Shown: in pieces, positions 34,567 through 42,214 of the stretch
Layout of the letters: every line of letters starts with the position of its first letter
Position numbering within the stretch: the first letter of the stretch is position 1
NCBI GenBank assembly: GCA_002897775.1
Contig: BDTR01000048.1
Location: forward strand, 1 to 45,988
DNA: 45,988 bases
Source: a bacterium BMS3Bbin08
GTDB taxonomy: Bacteria; Nitrospirota; Thermodesulfovibrionia; UBA6902; BMS3Bbin08
Direction: 5' to 3'
Position numbers and translations under genes: made by a program
Notes under the pieces: model-generated
The model's database searches: none
Seen by the model: only the letters and a program-made list of their open reading frames with translations
Told to the model about the DNA's origin: nothing

Positions 34567-35358
34567 TCAGTCTCTTAAAAGTTCTATATATTCCAACGCC
34601 TTCCTGCTTCTCTCGTCATCACTTCCGCTATCAATGATCTTTCTGAAGTGTATAAGCGCCTCCTCGTTCTCACCCTGCCTTAAGTACGCGTTGGCAAGTT
34701 CCCAGAGAACACCCGCATATTCAGGCACTATTTTCAGTGCTTTGTTGAACTCATCAATCGCGTCCTGGACCTTACCCTGTTTTATATAGACAAGACCAAG
34801 AACATAATAAGACCCGGGAAACTCCGGATATCTCGATATGGTTCCCTTGAGCGTTATAACAGCTCCGGCGTAGTCGCCCTTCATATACTGGGCATACGCA
34901 ATGTTATAATACGCGCTTTCAGGCTCGGCATATACCGGGTTCTTAAGTGCCCTCCGGAAATATTTGATCCCCTCATCCCATTTCCCCATGTTAACGTAAG
35001 CCGCGCCGAGGTTATTCATAGCTTCCGAATAGTTAGGGTCTATTGAAATAGCCCGATTGAAATATTTGACAGCCTCCTTATATTCCTTGAACCCCGGGCT
35101 GGACGTTATCAGGCCGAGGGCGTTCAGGGCTTGTTTGTTCCTGGGCTCAAGGTTCAATACCGTCTGGAACTCTACATATGCTTTTTTCAGCCTGTTATCG
35201 GTCAGATACGCATAACCGAGTTTATAGTGGGCCTCGGCTTTCCTCTGGTCGTTGTTTTCCTTTTTAGGAGTAGTTACACAGGCAGAAAATAACACGACAC
35301 ACAGCACTGAAAATACCGCAAAGGTCTGAAGTCTTTTTTTGTAGGTCCTCATTGTCAA
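34567..35358 (-). CDS. TPR lipoprotein (PilF/PilW-like)
   Basis: A 263-residue outer-envelope lipoprotein. The signal peptide ends with the lipobox LFSAC (cysteine near residue 27). Six or so tetratricopeptide repeats follow (AHYKLGYAYLTDNRLKKAYVEFQ, ALNALGLI, AMNNLGAAYVNMGKWDEGIKYFRRAL, AYYNIAYAQYMKGDYAGAV, SYYVLGLVYIKQGKVQDAIDEF, VLWELANAYLRQGENEEALIHF). The arrangement resembles the type IV pilus pilotin/stability protein PilF/PilW, but generic TPR lipoproteins look the same, and no pilus gene is nearby. It is monocistronic and faces the polX remnant. Confidence 0.8.
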   Translation of the reverse strand: MTMRTYKKRLQTFAVFSVLCVVLFSACVTTPKKENNDQRKAEAHYKLGYAYLTDNRLKKAYVEFQTVLNLEPRNKQALNALGLITSSPGFKEYKEAVKYFNRAISIDPNYSEAMNNLGAAYVNMGKWDEGIKYFRRALKNPVYAEPESAYYNIAYAQYMKGDYAGAVITLKGTISRYPEFPGSYYVLGLVYIKQGKVQDAIDEFNKALKIVPEYAGVLWELANAYLRQGENEEALIHFRKIIDSGSDDERSRKALEYIELLRD

Positions 35359-35459
35359 AACACCGTCTCCCTGTCAGTCTTGAGACATCGAGTAAACATT
35401 ACCAGAAACAATGACAGAATTCAAGATAAAACGACACTTATTCAGGCCGGCTTTTCTGC

Positions 35460-35465
35460 TATACT
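35460..35465 (+). promoter_or_regulatory. -10 box directly before the polX start
   Basis: TATACT ends six bases before ATG 35472, so the message would start at or next to the start codon. No Shine-Dalgarno sequence is present and the -35 region is weak. Confidence 0.4.
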
Positions 35466-35471
35466 TTAATT

Positions 35472-36730
35472 ATGAAAAACCTGGAAATCGCCCGGGTCTT
35501 CAATGATATTGCCGACATACTCGAGATAAAAGGTGACAACCCGTTCAGAATAAGGGCTTACAGAAGGGCCGCGCAAAATATTGAGGGCTTTGCAAAGGAC
35601 GTGGCTGAAACACCTCCTGACGAACTCAAAAAAATCCCTGGTATCGGTCAGGACCTTGCTGAAAAGATCAGGGAATATACAGGAACAGGACGGCTTGAAG
35701 CATACGAAGAATTAAAAAAAGCGGTTCCCCCGGGCCTTGTCTCTCTCCTGTCAATACCCGGGATCGGTCCACGCACTGCAAAGATGCTTTTTGAGAAAAG
35801 CAAAATAAAAAATATAGATGACCTGGAGAGACTGGCAAAAAAAGGAAAACTCAGGGAACTCCACGGTATTCAGGCGAAAACAGAAGAACACATCCTTAAA
35901 GGGATCGCCATGATAAAAAGACGCGCAGGGCGTTATCCTCTTGGCACTGTCCTTCCTCTGGCCGAGGACATACTCACGCGGCTTGAAAAGACCGCGCCTG
36001 TAAAGGACCTGTATCTGGCGGGCAGTCACAGCCTGGATGAGATCGTTGACGCCGCGCGCGGGCTGAAAACTACAGGTACATCGCCATTACTGACCACTCA
36101 AAAGGCCTTGCTATCGCGGGAGGACTGGGCATAGACCGGCTCCTGGCCCAGAACAAAATGATAAAGCAGATGAACAGGCGGCTGCGCGGATTCAGGCTCC
36201 TTTCCGGGATCGAACTGGATATAAAAAGCAACGGCGCTCTGGATTACCCGGACGAAGTGCTTAAAGAACTGGATATAGTAGCAGCCTCGATACACTCAGG
36301 GTTCAGGCAATCAAAGGAACAGCTTACAAAAAGACTCGTATCAGCAATGAAAAACCCCTATGTATCAGTAATAGCCCACCCTACGGGAAGACTTATCGGA
36401 GTAAGAGATGCCTATGAAATTGACATGGATGAGGTTTTAAAGACCGCGAGGGATACGGACACGGCGCTGGAGATAAACGCGTACCCCCTGAGACTTGACC
36501 TGAACGATATCTACTGCAAAAAGGCAAAAGAAATGGGAGTGCGGCTTGTTATATCAACAGACACACACGTAAGCTACCAGTTCGAATTTATGAGATACGG
36601 GGTGGGTATTGCGAGAAGAGGCTGGCTGGAAGAAAAGGATATCCTGAACACATACACGTATGCGTCACTTTTAAAACACATAAAGCTCAAAAGAGCCGGA
36701 TCCCGCGCGCCGGTCAGAGCTGATGCTTAA
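35472..36730 (+). pseudogene. polX: PolX-type DNA polymerase/PHP exonuclease with internal deletion and frameshift
   Basis: The N-terminal 8-kDa and helix-hairpin-helix part is intact (RVFNDIADILEIKGDNPFRIRAYRRAAQ, KKIPGIGQDLAEKI, LSIPGIGPRTAKMLFEK, then YPLGTVLPLAEDIL and DLYLAGS). The polymerase palm with its catalytic aspartates and the first PHP motif (HxH) are missing: AGS joins directly to HSLDEIVDAARGL. At about 36062-36072 the frame shifts by one base, and the PHP domain continues as YRYIAITDHSKGLAIAGGLGIDRLL, GIELDIKS, SIHSGF, VIAHPTGRL, EINAYPLRLDL and ISTDTH. About 165 residues are absent compared with a full PolX of around 570. Two lesions argue for a decaying gene; an assembly collapse is the alternative. 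Confidence 0.85.
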
Positions 36731-36938
36731 AAAATTTTATTGTATTCAGGCGAATAATATGGTATATAGTATCAGAGAAAAAAAACAAGATGGAATGTCA
36801 CTGTTTTTTTTGATTGCAATTAAGTAAATTATTCTGATAAACTTTGTATCAATAAAGCGAGAATTGAGTGTGAGTGACAACCTTATTTGTCCCGCTCGGA
36901 CGGGACTGAATATTAACCTTTAAAAGGAGGAGGGGCGA
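36731..36938 (+). promoter_or_regulatory. Leader region of the SWIB gene
   Basis: This AT-rich gap contains a candidate promoter, TTGCAA (36814-36819) and GATAAA (36836-36841) with 16-base spacing. It is followed by GTCCCG-CTCGGA-CGGGAC (36889-36906), a six-base stem in the predicted leader. A strong ribosome site, AAGGAGGAGGGG, precedes ATG 36939, suggesting high expression. Confidence 0.45.
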
Positions 36939-37304
36939 ATGGCAGCAAAAAAGAAAGCGAAGAAAAAACCAGCAAAGAAAAAGGCCGCAACAAAAAAGGC
37001 CGCGAAGAAAAAAGTAGCGAAGAAAAAACCAGCAAAGAAAGTTAAGAAGAAAAGAAAGCCGAACCCGGCTTTTATGAAACCGATGCAGATCAGCGACACC
37101 CTCGCCACAGTAGTGGGAAGCAAGCCCATCCCGAGGACCGAAGTTGTTAAGAAGTTATGGATATACATCAAGAAGAACAAACTGCAGGATAAGAAGAACA
37201 GGAGAAACATTAATGCCGATGCAAACCTCAAGGCTGTATTCGGCGGCAAGAAGACAGTATCAATGTTTGAAATGACCAAGCTGGTCAGCAAACACCTGAA
37301 GTAA
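36939..37304 (+). CDS. SWIB/MDM2 domain protein with histone-like lysine-rich N-terminus
   Basis: A 121-residue protein. Residues 1-42 are almost only Lys and Ala with Pro (AAKKKAKKKPAKKKAATKKA and a second similar block), like histone H1 tails. Residues about 45-121 form a SWIB domain: PMQISDTLATVVGSKPIPRTEVVKKLWIYIKKNKLQDKKNRR, then LKAVFGGKKTVSMFEMTKLVSKHLK. SWIB domains are known in eukaryotic chromatin remodellers and MDM2, and in Chlamydiae and some other bacteria. Likely role: abundant DNA-binding or nucleoid protein. It has a strong ribosome site and a strong terminator and faces the lysine-tailed DUF72 gene. Confidence 0.92.
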   Translation: MAAKKKAKKKPAKKKAATKKAAKKKVAKKKPAKKVKKKRKPNPAFMKPMQISDTLATVVGSKPIPRTEVVKKLWIYIKKNKLQDKKNRRNINADANLKAVFGGKKTVSMFEMTKLVSKHLK

Positions 37305-37335
37305 AAAAGAAGTTTAAGACTTACAGCTTTTTATT

Positions 37336-37383
37336 AAACAGACCGGCCTGAACATGAATAATTCAGGCCGGTCTGTTTTTTTG
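37336..37383 (+). terminator. Strong intrinsic terminator after the SWIB gene
   Basis: AAACAGACCGGCCTGAA (37336-37352) and its perfect complement (37362-37378) form a 17-base stem with a nine-base loop, followed by a T run. It could also serve the opposing DUF72 gene. Confidence 0.92.
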
Positions 37384-37429
37384 GTATCCCGGCCGGTTCG
37401 GGGTTTCCAGGTTTTTTAGTTTTTACGCC

Positions 37430-37459
37430 AGGAGCTAACAGCTATGAGCTATCAGCTTT
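37430..37459. repeat. AGCTATGAGCTATCAGCT word repeat
   Basis: GGAGCTAACAGCTATGAGCT followed by ATCAGCTTT is built from near-repeats of AGCTA. It belongs to the gap-element class made of short degenerate words, here without a clear mirrored arm. Confidence 0.45.
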
Positions 37460-37475
37460 TGTTGCTCAGGACAGC

Positions 37476-38456
37476 TTAGCGTCTTTTTTTCTTTGCTTTT
37501 ATTGCGGAGGCTGATCTTTTGGCGGCTTTTTTAGCCGTCTTTTTAACCGCCCTTTTTGGGGCAGTTTTCCTGGTGGTTTTTCCGGCGGTCTTCTTAGCTG
37601 TCTTCTTTACGGCTTTTTTAGCCTTTGTTTTCTTTACTGCTTTTTTGACCGCCTTTTTCTTGGTAGCCTTTGATTTTTTTGGTTTTTCCTTCTTTAACAG
37701 CGCTGACGCCTTTAATCCCGCCGGAAGAGAGGCTTCGAGAATAGATCCCAGTTCCATTGCGTTATGCGGGGCATAACCAAGGGCGTCATTATTAAAATAT
37801 ATATAAACATCCTTGCCCATCTTAAGATACTCTTTTATCCTCTTAGCGTACTTTTTAAGCTGTTCTGTGGAATAATTGGTCGCGTAGCTTCCTCCCTCGC
37901 CATGCCGGCGCATATACACAAAATCCGCGGTTGCCGGCAATTCATCAATAAACTCAGGCCAATCAGCCATACAAATGGCTATGTTTGATTCAGTCAACAT
38001 CTTAAAAACCTTCCTGTTGATCCAGCTCTTGTGCCTGAACTCAAAAACATGGCGCACCGGATAAGGCTTGATAGCCGCGATAAACTCCTCCAGGTTTTTC
38101 ATATTAGCCCTGAAGTTCGGCGGTAATTGCCACAGAACAATCTCCTGTTTTTCCAAAAGAGGCGATATGGTATTAAAAAAAGTTAAAAGCGGAAGCTCAA
38201 CATCTTTGAGTTTTTTTACGTGTGTGATAAAACGGCTGCCCTTAAGGCTGAAAGAGAACTGAGGCGGGGTTTCCTTGTGCCATCTTTCAAAGGCCTCTTT
38301 TTTAAGAAGACGGTAGAAGGTCACATTAAGTTCTACTGAGTTAAGCTTTCCCACATAAAAAGACAGCCATCTTTTTGGTGGAAGGTCCTCAGGATAAAAC
38401 GTTCCCCGCCAGGAATCATATAAAAATCCACTGCATCCAATTCTATACTTAGGCAT
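37476..38456 (-). CDS. DUF72 (YecE-like) protein with histone-like lysine-rich C-terminal tail
   Basis: A 326-residue protein. Residues 1 to about 250 are a DUF72 TIM-barrel-like domain: YRIGCSGFLYDSWRGTFYPEDLPPKRWLSFYV, SVELNVTFYRL, FSFSLKGSRFITHVKKL, LWQLPPNF, HVFEFRHKSW, DFVYMRRHGEGGSYATNYS and VYIYFNND. The last 75 residues are a Lys/Ala/Thr tail of KKAVKK and KKTAKK units, absent from ordinary DUF72 proteins. ATG 38456 is chosen over 38474 because the -10 box at 38471-38466 lies between them. The DUF72 function is unknown. The tail should bind nucleic acid and matches the style of the SWIB protein next door. Confidence 0.88.
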   Translation of the reverse strand: MPKYRIGCSGFLYDSWRGTFYPEDLPPKRWLSFYVGKLNSVELNVTFYRLLKKEAFERWHKETPPQFSFSLKGSRFITHVKKLKDVELPLLTFFNTISPLLEKQEIVLWQLPPNFRANMKNLEEFIAAIKPYPVRHVFEFRHKSWINRKVFKMLTESNIAICMADWPEFIDELPATADFVYMRRHGEGGSYATNYSTEQLKKYAKRIKEYLKMGKDVYIYFNNDALGYAPHNAMELGSILEASLPAGLKASALLKKEKPKKSKATKKKAVKKAVKKTKAKKAVKKTAKKTAGKTTRKTAPKRAVKKTAKKAAKRSASAIKAKKKRR

Positions 38457-38465
38457 GACTGTGTA

Positions 38466-38493
38466 ATTATACACATAAAATTAAAAAATTCAA
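38466..38493 (-). promoter_or_regulatory. Promoter of the DUF72 gene
   Basis: On the minus strand TTGAAT (38493-38488) and a perfect TATAAT (38471-38466) are 16 bases apart. The -10 lies inside the near-palindrome GTGTA-ATTA-TACAC. Transcription would begin about two bases before ATG 38456, giving an almost leaderless message. Confidence 0.7.
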
Positions 38494-38574
38494 ATTTAAA
38501 AATTTTAAATACATAATTTCCCTTATAAATAAAGGGCTTAAGAGGCAAAAAAGGTGTTTGGACAAACTGGGGTG

Positions 38575-39678
38575 TTATTCGATTATCCCGCCGCCGATAA
38601 CTACATCTTTATCATAGAAAACCGCGCTCTGACCTGGTGTAGGAGCCCATTGAGGCTCGTCAAATTCTACCCTAACCTTTTGATTTTCTTCATGAATCAG
38701 AGTGGCTGACTGCTCTTTCATTGTGGAGCGGATCTTGGCACGGGCCTTGAAGGGTTTTGAAATAGCATCCATGGAGATCCAGTTTAACTCCTTGACTATA
38801 AAGCTTTTTTTTTCGGCCTCAGCCCTTGAACCCACTATAACCATATTTTTCTGCCTGTTAATATCAACAACATAATGAGGCTTAAGTGTTTGAATCCCCA
38901 GCCTTTTTCTTTGACCTATGGTATAAAAGGCAATTCCTTTGTGCTCACCAACTACCTTTCCCTGCGTATCCACCACCGGGCCCCGCTGTAACGCCTCAGG
39001 AGCAAAATCCCTTACAAAATCAGTGTAGTTGCCGTCACCAACAAAACATATTTCCTGGCTTTCAGGTCTCAAAGCGCTGGCAAGGCCAAGCTTTGCAGCA
39101 ATATTCCTGGTTTCATCTTTTTTTAGTTCTCCCAAAGGAAATACTGTTTTTGAGAGTTCTTCCTGGGTCATTACGTATAACACATAAGACTGGTCTTTCT
39201 TAGGATCAACCCCTTTTTTCAATAAAAATCTTTTGTTATCTGTGCTCTGTTCTCCGGGTTCACGTGCTTGCCCTGTACCGAATGGTACAGGGTCAATCCG
39301 CGCATAATGACCGGTTGCCACCAGATCAGCCCCTGTTTCCGCCGCCTTGTTAAGCAGGGCTTTGAATTTTATAAATTTATTGCAGAGAATACACGGGTTA
39401 GGAGTCACACCTGAAATATACAGGGAACAGAACTCCTCGATTACATCCCGGTAAAAGCTGTCCCTGACATCAGTTGTATAATGCTTTATACCCAGTTTTT
39501 CCGCGACATCCCGCGCGATCTGTATGGTTTCAAGAGAACAGCATATATTAGGATTTTTAGTGTCGCGCTGATCCCACAGCTCAAAACTTAAACCAATTAC
39601 TTCATGGCCCTGCTCTTTCAGCAGATAGGCGGCTACAGAGGAATCCACCCCTCCGCTCATTGCAACCAGTACTTTCAT
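38575..39678 (-). CDS. mnmA: tRNA-specific 2-thiouridylase MnmA
   Basis: A 367-residue ATP pyrophosphatase that thiolates U34 of Lys, Glu and Gln tRNAs. The PP-loop is VAMSGGVDSSVAAYLL. The catalytic cysteines are in TPNPCILCNKFIKF and SQEICFVGDGNYTDF. KKDQSYVLYVM, FPLGELKKDETR, GQRKRLGI and the C-terminal PGQSAVFYD are family blocks. Between ATGHYARID and RFLLKKGVD there is an unusual segment of about 18 residues (PVPFGTGQAREPGEQSTDNK), coded partly by a perfect hairpin at 39271-39292, which looks like an in-frame repeat insertion. ATG has GGTGAGG seven bases upstream. Confidence 0.95.
   Translation of the reverse strand: MKVLVAMSGGVDSSVAAYLLKEQGHEVIGLSFELWDQRDTKNPNICCSLETIQIARDVAEKLGIKHYTTDVRDSFYRDVIEEFCSLYISGVTPNPCILCNKFIKFKALLNKAAETGADLVATGHYARIDPVPFGTGQAREPGEQSTDNKRFLLKKGVDPKKDQSYVLYVMTQEELSKTVFPLGELKKDETRNIAAKLGLASALRPESQEICFVGDGNYTDFVRDFAPEALQRGPVVDTQGKVVGEHKGIAFYTIGQRKRLGIQTLKPHYVVDINRQKNMVIVGSRAEAEKKSFIVKELNWISMDAISKPFKARAKIRSTMKEQSATLIHEENQKVRVEFDEPQWAPTPGQSAVFYDKDVVIGGGIIE
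39271..39292. repeat. Palindromic insertion inside mnmA
   Basis: CCCTGTACC and GGTACAGGG form a perfect nine-base inverted repeat around GAAT. It falls within a stretch of mnmA that has no counterpart in the family as I know it, so it is probably a small inserted repeat that kept the frame. Confidence 0.5.
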
Positions 39679-39952
39679 TATAAGCCCTCACCAAGCGTAT
39701 TCCTGCTGGAACTTTCTGATTTTAACACAAAGCCTGATCAGCAGGTTAAAAACTATAAATCCCAAATTTCTTTTTATCTCCCTGCCTGCTACCCGCCCCT
39801 GCCTGTCCCGTGGTTCGGGATTGTCCAGATTCTTTTTATAACTCCCGCGTCCAGTTTTGCTGCCAAAGATTTGCAATAGCAAATCAAGGAATGGGCACTA
39901 GGTAAGCAAAACTGTGGGTGCAGAATCTAACGGGGCTTTCTTTGGCGATTTA
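39679..39952. other. Gene-free gap between mnmA and argD
   Basis: No gene is seen. GATTTGC-AATA-GCAAATC (about 39868-39885) is a hairpin. AGAATCTAACGGGG (39922-39935) is the exact inverse of the first arm of the repeat at 11503. The rest is AT-rich low-complexity sequence. Confidence 0.5.
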
Positions 39953-39961
39953 TGTTATATT
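39953..39961 (+). promoter_or_regulatory. Extended -10 box at the argD start
   Basis: TGTTATATT is a TGn-extended -10 ending seven bases before ATG 39969, so the argD message is predicted to be leaderless. No Shine-Dalgarno sequence is present before that ATG. Confidence 0.5.
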
Positions 39962-39968
39962 TTTTATT

Positions 39969-41165
39969 ATGGAAAAAAGACTTATGGATGCCTCAAAGCA
40001 ATATTTAATGCATACCTATAAGCGTTTTCCCATTATTCTGAGAAAAGGCCGCGGTATGAAAGTCTGGGACTCCAACGGCAAGGAATACCTGGATTTTGTC
40101 GGCGGTATTGCTGTGAACAATCTTGGTCATTGCCATTCAAAGGTCGTAATAGCCCTGCAGAAACAGGCACAGAGACTTCTGCACGTATCAAATCTTTATC
40201 ACATAGAGCCGCAGATAGAGCTTGCGAAACTGCTGGTAAAACATTCTTTTGCTGACAAGGTTTTTTTCTGCAATTCAGGAGCAGAGGCAAACGAGGCCGC
40301 CATAAAGCTCACAAGAAAATACGCCAAAGACCACTTATCACATGACAGGTATGAAATTATAACCGCCTTTGGTTCTTTCCACGGCAGAACACTTGCCACA
40401 TTAAGCGCGTCCGGCCAGGAAAAACTGCAAAAGGGCTTTGAACCGTTAGTTCCCGGATTTAAGCATGTACCGTTTAATGACATTAATGCCCTGAAAGGAG
40501 CCATCACAAAGCACACCTGTGCAGTAATGATGGAACCAATCCAGGGAGAAGCAGGGATAAAAATGCCTGATATGGACTATTTAAAAGAAGTTCGCAAGGT
40601 CTGCGACGAATACAGGCTTCTGTTTATTCTTGATGAAGTTCAGACAGGCATGGGAAGGACGGGCAAACTGTTCGCGTATGAACACTTTGGCATAGAGCCT
40701 GATATAATGAGCCTTGCCAAAGGGCTCGGGGGAGGAGTTGCCATAGGCGCGATGCTCGCTAAAGATAGCGTGGCGGCATCTTTTCAGCCGGGTTCACACG
40801 CGGCCACTTTCGGCGGAAACCCTCTGGCATGCGCCGCGGCAAAAGCAGCCATGGAAACCCTGCTTGAAGACGGATTTATTCTGGATAACTGCGAACGCAT
40901 GAGTAAATATCTTATTAACAGACTTGAGGGGATCAAAAAGGACTATCCGTCACTTGTCGCAGGGGTCAGGGGGCTGGGTCTTATGATCGGCATGGAAATG
41001 ACAACAACCTGCGGCCCTATAGTCAATCTGTGCCTTGAAGAAGGGGTCCTTATTAATTGCATCGGGGGCAATGTGCTTCGTTTCACACCTGCCCTGACGC
41101 TTACTGAAAAAGAAGTAGATAGGCTTATTGAAGTGCTTGAAGATGTTTTCGAAAAAATATCATAA
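39969..41165 (+). CDS. argD: Acetylornithine aminotransferase
   Basis: A 398-residue class III PLP aminotransferase of arginine synthesis, converting N-acetylglutamate semialdehyde to N-acetylornithine. It shows GKEYLDFVGGIAVNNLGHCH, FFCNSGAEANEAAIKLTRKY, ITAFGSFHGRT, MMEPIQGEAG, LFILDEVQTGMGRTGK and the PLP lysine in SLAKGLGGGVAIGAM. THAATFGGNPLACA is replaced by SHAATFGGNPLACA here, a conservative change. The frame is open to 39918, but 39969 fits the family N-terminus and the -10 box; ATG 39984 is another option. argF follows on the same strand after 36 bases. Confidence 0.93.
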   Translation: MEKRLMDASKQYLMHTYKRFPIILRKGRGMKVWDSNGKEYLDFVGGIAVNNLGHCHSKVVIALQKQAQRLLHVSNLYHIEPQIELAKLLVKHSFADKVFFCNSGAEANEAAIKLTRKYAKDHLSHDRYEIITAFGSFHGRTLATLSASGQEKLQKGFEPLVPGFKHVPFNDINALKGAITKHTCAVMMEPIQGEAGIKMPDMDYLKEVRKVCDEYRLLFILDEVQTGMGRTGKLFAYEHFGIEPDIMSLAKGLGGGVAIGAMLAKDSVAASFQPGSHAATFGGNPLACAAAKAAMETLLEDGFILDNCERMSKYLINRLEGIKKDYPSLVAGVRGLGLMIGMEMTTTCGPIVNLCLEEGVLINCIGGNVLRFTPALTLTEKEVDRLIEVLEDVFEKIS

Positions 41166-41201
41166 AAAAAGTCAAAAGTTATCTGTATCAGTGAAAAAAA
41201 G

Positions 41202-42128
41202 ATGAAAAAAGATTTTTTAACTTTAAGAGATCTGTCAGTCGAAGAGATCAATGCTGTCCTGGACAGGGCATCTGAGCTTAAATCCGGGAAAGACGTTTCT
41301 GCTCGGGATCGAGTCGTATCGACCTGCCCGCTTATCGGCAAAAGTATAGGCCTGTTCTTTGAAAAGGCCTCAACAAGAACCAGGATCTCTTTTCAGACCG
41401 GCATATACCAGCTCGGCGCGCAGGCGGTCGATATAAGCCCTGGAGAGTCACAGCTCGGAAGAGGCGAGACCATCGAGGATACGGCAAAGGTTCTGTCAAG
41501 ATACCTGCACGGGATCGTAATAAGAACATTTGCGCACGATACAATTGTGAAGTTCGCGAAAAACGCTAGCATACCCGTGATCAACGGACTTACCGACCTG
41601 CATCATCCCTGCCAGGTACTGGCTGACCTGCTCACGATAAAAGAAAAAAAAGGCGGGCTTAAAGATATTCGGCTGGCTTACATAGGCGACGGCAATAATG
41701 TGGCAAATTCACTCATAGAGGCCTCGGCACTGACTGAAATAGACCTTGTCCTTGCCTGCCCAAAAGACCATGCCCCTGACGCCGGCATATATGAAACAGC
41801 CCGCTCAGAGGGAGCTAAAGTAAAGTTATTGATCGATCCTGAAGAAGCGGTTAAAGGCGCGGACGCGCTTTATACTGATGTCTGGGTAAGTATGGGACAG
41901 GAAAAAGAACATGAAAAAAAGAAACAAACACTTAAAGGCTATCAGATAAACAAGGGGCTTGTTTCCCTTGCAAAGGCCGATGCAATAGTCATGCACTGCC
42001 TTCCCGCGCACAGAGGAGAGGAAATAACAAATGATGTCATGGATTCTCCGCAGAGCGTTGTGTTTGACCAGGCGGAAAACAGGCTTCACACTCAAAAAGC
42101 GCTTCTTGAAATGCTGATCAGCTCCTGA
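41202..42128 (+). CDS. argF: Ornithine carbamoyltransferase
   Basis: A 308-residue enzyme forming citrulline from ornithine and carbamoyl phosphate. Carbamoyl phosphate is bound by EKASTRTRISF. LGRGETIEDTAKVLSRY, HHPCQVLADLLT, YIGDGNNVANSL, DVWVSMGQEKE and MHCLPAHRGEEI are the family signatures. Residues about 34-44 (SARDRVVSTCP) form an insertion before LIGKSIGLFF, coded by the 30-base dispersed repeat at 41302-41331. The active-site motifs are intact, so the enzyme is probably functional. It is co-directional with argD, and the hairpin at 42120-42139 overlaps its stop. Confidence 0.95.
   Translation: MKKDFLTLRDLSVEEINAVLDRASELKSGKDVSARDRVVSTCPLIGKSIGLFFEKASTRTRISFQTGIYQLGAQAVDISPGESQLGRGETIEDTAKVLSRYLHGIVIRTFAHDTIVKFAKNASIPVINGLTDLHHPCQVLADLLTIKEKKGGLKDIRLAYIGDGNNVANSLIEASALTEIDLVLACPKDHAPDAGIYETARSEGAKVKLLIDPEEAVKGADALYTDVWVSMGQEKEHEKKKQTLKGYQINKGLVSLAKADAIVMHCLPAHRGEEITNDVMDSPQSVVFDQAENRLHTQKALLEMLISS
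41302..41331. repeat. 30-base dispersed repeat, copy 2, inside argF
   Basis: The segment is 25 of 30 identical to 148-177 in the group II intron; all differences are transitions. It is in frame in argF, adding roughly ten residues between the first helix region and the LIGKSIGLFF strand. Confidence 0.7.
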
Positions 42129-42139
42129 TCTCAGGAGCT
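42120..42139 (+). terminator. Hairpin at the argF stop codon
   Basis: AGCTCCTGA and TCAGGAGCT form a perfect nine-base stem with a two-base centre and include the stop codon. The following sequence is only weakly T-rich, so termination efficiency is uncertain. Confidence 0.45.
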
Positions 42140-42214
42140 TGATAACACCGATTTTACAATGATTACACAGATATTATGTTTGTTCCACCGCGGGGGGGTG
42201 GACAAAGGCTTCTA

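Noticed and set aside
36939..37070. Repeated DNA at the start of the SWIB gene, first considered as a repeat array
   Set aside because: The repeats encode the Lys/Ala tail; there are no spacers or conserved direct repeats as in CRISPR. No CRISPR array was found in the window.
37519..37776. Hydrophobic plus-strand frame opposite the DUF72 tail
   Set aside because: It is the antisense shadow of the lysine-rich tail: Lys/Ala codons read backwards give Phe/Leu-rich sequence.
39679..39952. Possible tRNA or small RNA in the mnmA-argD gap
   Set aside because: Short hairpins exist, but no cloverleaf, T-loop motif or promoter-terminator pair could be found.
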